Shown here: one piece after another, positions 59,750 through 64,000 of the stretch
Layout of the letters: each line of letters opens with the position of its first letter
Numbering within the stretch: position 1 is the first letter of the stretch
Assembly (NCBI GenBank): GCA_963718315.1
Contig: CAVQZC010000012.1
Location: 434,001-498,000, forward strand
Reading direction: 5' to 3'
Length of the DNA stretch: 64,000 nucleotides
From: CAVQZC01 sp963718315
GTDB taxonomy: Bacteria > Actinomycetota > Thermoleophilia > Gaiellales > JAICJC01
Position numbers and translations under genes: made by a program
Notes under the pieces: model-generated
Told to the model about the DNA's origin: nothing
Seen by the model: the letters and a program-made list of their open reading frames with translations, nothing else
Databases searched by the model: none

Positions 59750-60091
59750 ATGCAGATCACGGTTGCATGTCATCGTTGCAACGAGCCGAAGCGGCCGCTG
59801 GCGCCCTGCCCAGCATGCTCGGCTGCTCCCTTGGCCGAGCCGGAGCTCCACGCCTGGCGGCTCTCGCTGCACGCCCATCACCTCGCCCGCATCACCGCGA
59901 CGCCTCACGCCGGCATCGGGCCGGCCCCCGCACGCACCGCTGTGGCTCCCCGCCGGCTGGTGATCCAGCTGGATGACGGAGCCGCGCCGCCCCCGCTGCC
60001 GATCGTGCCACAGGATCCCGCCATCTCGCCCGAGGAGGCGCTGTCCTTCGACTGGGGCGACGACGCGGACGAGCTACGGCGCAGCGCGTAG
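59750..60091 (+). CDS. Small zinc-ribbon-like protein
   Basis: A 113-aa protein starting MQITVACHRCNEPKRPLAPC PACSA, with two CxxC pairs (CHRC, CPAC) that suggest one zinc site, followed by a proline-rich segment and an acidic end (DWGDDADELRRSA). No family recognised. ATG 59750 has AAAGG upstream; longer frame from 59315 is the shadow of the NlpC gene. Its last 18 nt overlap the convergent deaminase gene. Confidence 0.55.
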   Translation: MQITVACHRCNEPKRPLAPCPACSAAPLAEPELHAWRLSLHAHHLARITATPHAGIGPAPARTAVAPRRLVIQLDDGAAPPPLPIVPQDPAISPEEALSFDWGDDADELRRSA

Positions 60092-60614
60092 GTCGAGCAG
60101 CCGTTCGGGCAGCTCGAGGCGACTGACCGCCACCCCGCGGGAGGCCATCTCGGCCAGCAGCGACTGGTAGGCCGCCGCCTCGGTGGTGTCGCCCGGCGAC
60201 CACGGGTTGAGGTAGCTGATCGAAGCCACGCCGGCCTGGTGCAGCTCCTTCAGGCATCCGAAGCATGGCCGGAGCGTCGTGTAGCAGTCGGCTCCCTGCA
60301 CCGAGTAGCCCAGCTCGAGCCGCCTGCAGGACGGCGTTCTGCTCGGCGTGGACGCAGATGCAGACGTCGTAGCCACGGCCGGCCTCGTAGTCCTCGGGGT
60401 GGGCGCAGCGGTGGCAGCCGCCCTCGTCGCAGTTGACGAATCCGGTCGGCGTGCCGTTGTAGCCGGTGGCGATGATCCGCTGGTCGGAAACCAGGATCGC
60501 GCCGACGTGGCGCCCCAGGCAGTTCGCGCGCTCGCGGGTGGCGACGGCGAGGAGCATGAAGTACTCCTCACGGGTCGGCCGGGTCTGCGATCGGCGCCGG
60601 TTGGGATCGGGCAT
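60074..60614 (-). pseudogene. dCMP deaminase-like (ComEB-type) cytidylate deaminase, frameshifted as sequenced
   Basis: N-terminal part MPDPNRRRSQTRPTREEYFM ... CVHAEQNAVLQAA carries the zinc HAE motif. From about 60323 the protein continues one frame over as LELGYSVQGADCYTTLRPCF GCLKELHQAGVASISYLNPW, with the PCxxC zinc pair, to the end at 60074. Skipping one base (G of GGCGG-CTC) restores the gene. Expected role: dCMP to dUMP for thymidylate. ATG 60614 lies two bases after the 3' end of tRNA-Val on the same strand. Confidence 0.8.
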
Positions 60615-60615
60615 A

Positions 60616-60688
60616 TGGGCGGTGACGGGATCGAACCGCCGACCCCCTGCGTGTAAGGCAGGTGCTCTCCCAGCTGAGCTAACCGCCC
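60616..60688 (-). tRNA. tRNA-Val (UAC)
   Basis: Acceptor GGGCGGT/ACCGCCC, D-stem GCTC/GAGC, anticodon arm CCTGC-CTTACAC-GCAGG (anticodon TAC), T-stem GGCGG/CCGTC, discriminator A, no encoded CCA. Only one base (T) separates it from the deaminase ATG. Confidence 0.95.
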
Positions 60689-60768
60689 GGGCACGGGCAC
60701 TCTACTCAAGGCGTTACCTGCATCCGGGGAGGGCAATCGGCTCGGAGTCTGGAAAACTACCGGTAACG

Positions 60769-63700
60769 GTGGACACGGGCACCGAGATCCCCGGGCACGT
60801 CGATGGCCTCGACACCCTGCTGGAGCAGGTTCGCGCTGCGATGGGCGCGGACCGCGTCGCGCTGCTCGGGCTCACGCCCTCGGACAGCCACCCTGCCGCC
60901 GGGGAGCTGCGAAGCCCCGTCGTCACGGCCGGCCGGCCCGTGGCCACCCTCTCGGTCGTCCGCGAGCACGGCCCGGCCTTCGGCGCCGACGCCCAGGCGC
61001 TGCTCGACCGCTACGCCCCGATCACCGCCACCCTGCTCACGCTGGAGCTGGACAGCCGCCTGCAGCGCCGGCGGCTGGCCATCGCCCATGAGGTGACCGC
61101 TGCCATCGGCTCGGCGGCCACCACCAGCGAGGCGCTCGAGGTGGTTGCACGCGCCGTCTCGGCGCACTCCGACTTCACCGGGGTGAGCGCCGTGCTGGTC
61201 GATCACCAGGGTGAGATGCAGATCTACGTTGCCGACATCGGCGCCGACGGCGGCTCCGACGCCGGCATCCGCCGGCCGCTGGACGAGGGCGTGGTGGGAC
61301 GGGTGATCCGCGAGGGAGCGCAGGTGCTCCTGGCCGACGCCGCCTCCGACCCCGACTACACCTGGCCGACACCGCTCTTGTCCATCCTCGCGACCCCGGT
61401 GATGATCGACGGCCGCTGCGAGGCGGTGCTGGAGCTGAGCGATGCCCGGCCGGGCGTCTTCGACGAAGACGACGCCATGCTGATGTCGACCATCGCCGAA
61501 GAAGCGGCCGGCGCCCTGCGCAGCATCGGCTTGCGGGCTCAGTTCGAGCAGCGCGCGCAGAGCCTGGCCGTCGCATCGGAGGTCGCGCGCGCGGTGACGA
61601 CCGCACGCAGCATCGAGACCGCGATGACGATGGCCGCCCGCACCGTCTTCGAGCACGGTGACTACCGGTCGGTGACTGCCGCCGTGGTCGACCGGGCGGC
61701 AGGGGAGTACGAGATCGTCGCTACGCTCGACCGCACGTCGGCAGGCTCGCCGATCGGGCGACGCCCGCTCGACCTTGGCCCGATCGGCCAGGCGATCGCC
61801 GAGAACCGGCAGGTGCCGGTGACGGGAGAGGCGGCCGACGGCTACCTGCCCGACGGCGGCTGGATGCTCGTCACGCCGGTGGCGCCTGACGGCGAGTGCA
61901 TCGCCGTGCTGGCGGTCGAGGGCGAGCACGGCCTCCACAACGATCGCCTGGAGGCCGCCGTGCTGGGCGCAATCGCCGACCAGCTGGCGGCGTCGCTGAC
62001 CGGCATCCGCCTCCGCGCCAGAGCCGACCGCCGGGCCGAGCGCCTCGCGCTCGCGGGCGAGGTGGCAAAGCTGGTGGCAACCACCAGCAGCGCCGAACAG
62101 CTCTTCGCGGCGGTCGCCGAGCTGATCTACACGCAGACCGGCTACGCCTGCGTCACGGCGATCATGGCCAACCGCGAGGCGGGCGAGCAGATCTGCATCG
62201 CAGACCTGGTCGGCGCCGGCGGCAGCTATCCCGGCCTGCGGCGGCGGCTGGACGCCGGCATCTCGGGACGGGCGATGCTGTCGGGTCGGCAGCAGACCAG
62301 CGGCGACGTTGCATCCGACCCCGACTACAGCTGGCCTGACGCCACGCAGTACAACTCGATGATCGTCACCCCGGTGATGGTCAACGGCCAGGCCGCCGGC
62401 ACGATCGAGGTGTGGGATCACAAGCGCGACCGGTTCGGGGCGGGAGATGCCGTGCTGATGGCCACCGTCTGCGAGCAGATGAGCACGGCGCTCCAGGCGG
62501 TGGAGCTGCGGGAGGAGGCCCAGCGGCAGGCCGACCGGTTGCTGCTGGCGTCGCGCCTGGCCGCCGCCATTCCATCCGCCGCTACCCTCGACGAAGCACT
62601 CGAGCTGGTCGCCCGCCTGATGCACGAGGAGGCCGGGTATACGTCGGTGCAGGCCACCCGCGTGCTCGCCGACACCGCCGAGCAGGTCGTGGTCTCGGAC
62701 TTCGCCGGCGACCGCGCGGCGTTCACCGGCATGCGCCGTCCCATCACCCAGGGCCTGATCGGCCACGCCATCGCCCTGCGCCAGCAGATCGTGCTCGGGC
62801 GGGCGACCGAGCACCCCCACGACGACTGGCCGGCGGAGCCCCAGCACGACTCCCTGATCGTCACCCCGATCATGATCGACGGCCAGTGCGTGGCGGCGAT
62901 CTCGGTCTCGGAGCGGGCGCCCGACAGCTTCGACGCGTCCGACGCCGCGCTGATCGCCACCGTCGGCGAGCAGATCGCGGTTGCGCTGCGCGGGTTGGCA
63001 ACGCGGATCGAGTCCGACCAGCGGGCCGCACGGTTGGCGCTGACCACCGAGGTCGCCAAGGCGGTGGCCGGCGCCGACTCGGTCGACGATGCGCTGCGGA
63101 TCGCGGCCACCACGCTCTATAGCCACACCACCTACGAGACGGTGTCGTCAGTCCGCTGCCTGCACGACGTCGGCGAGGCGTACATGACCTGCGTCAACGA
63201 CCGGCGTGGCGACATCTGGAAGGATCAGCGCTGGCCGATCGGGAGTGGCATGACCGGCCGGGTGATCGCCAACGCGACTCCCGAACGCCACGGGCGGGCG
63301 AGCCTCGACCCGCTGTACCAGCCGACCGAGCACGCGTTCGAGTCGCTGGTTCAGGTACCTGTGGTGATCGACGGCAGGTGCGAAGCGGTGCTCGAGCTGT
63401 GCGACCGGCTGCCTGACCGGTTCACGGCCGACGATGTGCTGCTGCTGCAGACCGTCGCCGAGCAGCTCGCGGCCGCATTGCGCGGCATGTACCTGCGCGA
63501 GGAGTCGGTGGGTCGCGCCCGGCGCCTCGACCTGACGCTCGACGTCGCCAAGGCCGTGGCCTCGACCAGCACGATCGAGGAGGCGGTCTCCATCGCCTGC
63601 GACCTGATCGCCCGTTCGGTCGAATGCGGCGCGGTCACCGGATACCTGCGCCTTCCCGAGACCGACGAGCAGCTCGCCGTCGTCGACATCGACCGCCACG

Positions 63701-64000
63701 GAAACTCGGTGGAGGGCCTGCGCCGGCCGCTGCACGCGGGCGTCAGCAGCCTGGTCTTCCTGAGCGGCGACTCGTTCCGCGTCGGCAACGCGACCGGGGA
63801 TTCGACCCTGGCGCCGTTCGCGACCGGGGCGCCGGTGCACTACGAGTCGGTCTTGCTGACGCCGGTTGCCGACGAGACCGGCGTCGGCGCCGTGCTCGGG
63901 CTGTTCGACACCCACCGCGACTGGTTCGACGCCGACGACCAGACCCTGATGGAGACGGTCGCCGAGCAGCTGGCAGCCGCGCTGCGCGGCGTGCGCCTGC
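60769..64000 (+). CDS. Tandem multi-GAF-domain sensor protein (3' partial)
   Basis: Open from GTG 60769 to the window edge, at least 1077 codons. After an N-terminal region of about 100 residues (GAF-like remnant), six modules of 160-165 residues repeat, each opening with a helix like RAERLALAGEVAKLVATTSS (codons about 102, 263, 423, 588, 753, 914), then VTP(V/I)M-x-DG-x-C-x-A and ending in VAEQLAAALRG. These are GAF domains joined by signalling helices. The output domain is beyond the edge; a kinase, GGDEF, phosphatase or PucR HTH (as in the protein at the left edge) would all be plausible. No transmembrane segments seen. Confidence 0.85.
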   Translation, partial: MDTGTEIPGHVDGLDTLLEQVRAAMGADRVALLGLTPSDSHPAAGELRSPVVTAGRPVATLSVVREHGPAFGADAQALLDRYAPITATLLTLELDSRLQRRRLAIAHEVTAAIGSAATTSEALEVVARAVSAHSDFTGVSAVLVDHQGEMQIYVADIGADGGSDAGIRRPLDEGVVGRVIREGAQVLLADAASDPDYTWPTPLLSILATPVMIDGRCEAVLELSDARPGVFDEDDAMLMSTIAEEAAGALRSIGLRAQFEQRAQSLAVASEVARAVTTARSIETAMTMAARTVFEHGDYRSVTAAVVDRAAGEYEIVATLDRTSAGSPIGRRPLDLGPIGQAIAENRQVPVTGEAADGYLPDGGWMLVTPVAPDGECIAVLAVEGEHGLHNDRLEAAVLGAIADQLAASLTGIRLRARADRRAERLALAGEVAKLVATTSSAEQLFAAVAELIYTQTGYACVTAIMANREAGEQICIADLVGAGGSYPGLRRRLDAGISGRAMLSGRQQTSGDVASDPDYSWPDATQYNSMIVTPVMVNGQAAGTIEVWDHKRDRFGAGDAVLMATVCEQMSTALQAVELREEAQRQADRLLLASRLAAAIPSAATLDEALELVARLMHEEAGYTSVQATRVLADTAEQVVVSDFAGDRAAFTGMRRPITQGLIGHAIALRQQIVLGRATEHPHDDWPAEPQHDSLIVTPIMIDGQCVAAISVSERAPDSFDASDAALIATVGEQIAVALRGLATRIESDQRAARLALTTEVAKAVAGADSVDDALRIAATTLYSHTTYETVSSVRCLHDVGEAYMTCVNDRRGDIWKDQRWPIGSGMTGRVIANATPERHGRASLDPLYQPTEHAFESLVQVPVVIDGRCEAVLELCDRLPDRFTADDVLLLQTVAEQLAAALRGMYLREESVGRARRLDLTLDVAKAVASTSTIEEAVSIACDLIARSVECGAVTGYLRLPETDEQLAVVDIDRHGNSVEGLRRPLHAGVSSLVFLSGDSFRVGNATGDSTLAPFATGAPVHYESVLLTPVADETGVGAVLGLFDTHRDWFDADDQTLMETVAEQLAAALRGVRL

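Noticed and set aside
60757..63126. 789-aa open frame on the minus strand opposite the GAF protein
   Set aside because: Shadow of the GC-rich third codon positions of the GAF gene; its sequence is Val/Asp/Gly/His-rich without domain motifs.
1..64000. Insertion sequences, integrases, prophage or CRISPR-cas genes
   Set aside because: No transposase, integrase, phage or cas motif was found in any frame.

Overview
The window is about 70% GC by eye, with dense gene packing, many ATGA/GTGA gene overlaps, frequent GTG/TTG starts and several promoters whose -10 box sits 6-7 nt from the start codon (leaderless mRNAs). Together with the small PurL/PurS/PurQ set, PucR/GAF regulators, an ABC-2 exporter and a Dyp/EfeO/FTR1 iron system, this suggests a high-GC actinobacterium, perhaps a soil Thermoleophilia-type lineage. 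The lineage is inference; no rRNA or phylogenetic marker was tested.

Region 1 (1-20.2 kb) looks like a methylamine / C1-nitrogen island. A GAF-PucR regulator is cut by the left edge. It is followed by a glutamine-synthetase-like gene (GmaS/GlnT type), a three-gene glutamate-synthase-like set (mgsA-mgsB-mgsC), a four-gene heterotetrameric sarcosine-oxidase-like set in the order D-A-G-B (mgdB-mgdC-mgdD-mgdA), formate-tetrahydrofolate ligase (fhs) and a cyclodeaminase-type methenyl-THF cyclohydrolase (fchA). This is the gene complement of the N-methylglutamate pathway: methylamine to gamma-glutamylmethylamide to N-methylglutamate to methylene-THF, then to formate with ATP recovery. An EamA transporter, an S9 peptidase, a cNMP/CBS/nucleotidyltransferase protein, an APC permease and a universal-stress-type protein lie in and after it. 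A 16-bp palindrome is shared by the upstream regions of gmaS and the APC permease.

Region 2 (20.2-31.9 kb) is a nearly complete purine operon: purD, E, B, C, S, Q, L, F, M, N, H, with no purK. It needs the formyl-THF that fhs and fchA handle.

Region 3 (31.9-48.6 kb) is mixed housekeeping: an ABC exporter, a flavin amine oxidase, secreted hydrolases, VOC proteins, a peroxiredoxin whose catalytic cysteine codon is TGA followed by a bacterial SECIS-like hairpin (candidate selenoprotein), tRNA-Lys with tandem copies of its 3' end, tRNA-Glu, MarR, a ClC channel, a ribbon-helix-helix/DUF4097 pair, a MetE-like protein and prolyl aminopeptidase.

Region 4 (48.6-53.2 kb) is a ferrous-iron uptake locus: efeO and efeB on + and efeU convergent on -, each side preceded by a TTAGGG-NN-CCCTAA palindrome.

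Region 5 (53.2-64 kb) holds a GNAT protein, a molybdopterin oxidoreductase, a sulfur-transfer operon (MBL-rhodanese, rhodanese, DUF72), an NlpC/P60 hydrolase, a dCMP-deaminase-like gene abutting tRNA-Val, and a giant tandem-GAF protein cut by the right edge.

A data caution: mgdB, purD, purB, the dCMP-deaminase gene, and probably purF and a small ORF upstream of pip, each need one base skipped to read through. This regular +1 pattern looks like assembly or read insertions more than genuine gene decay.
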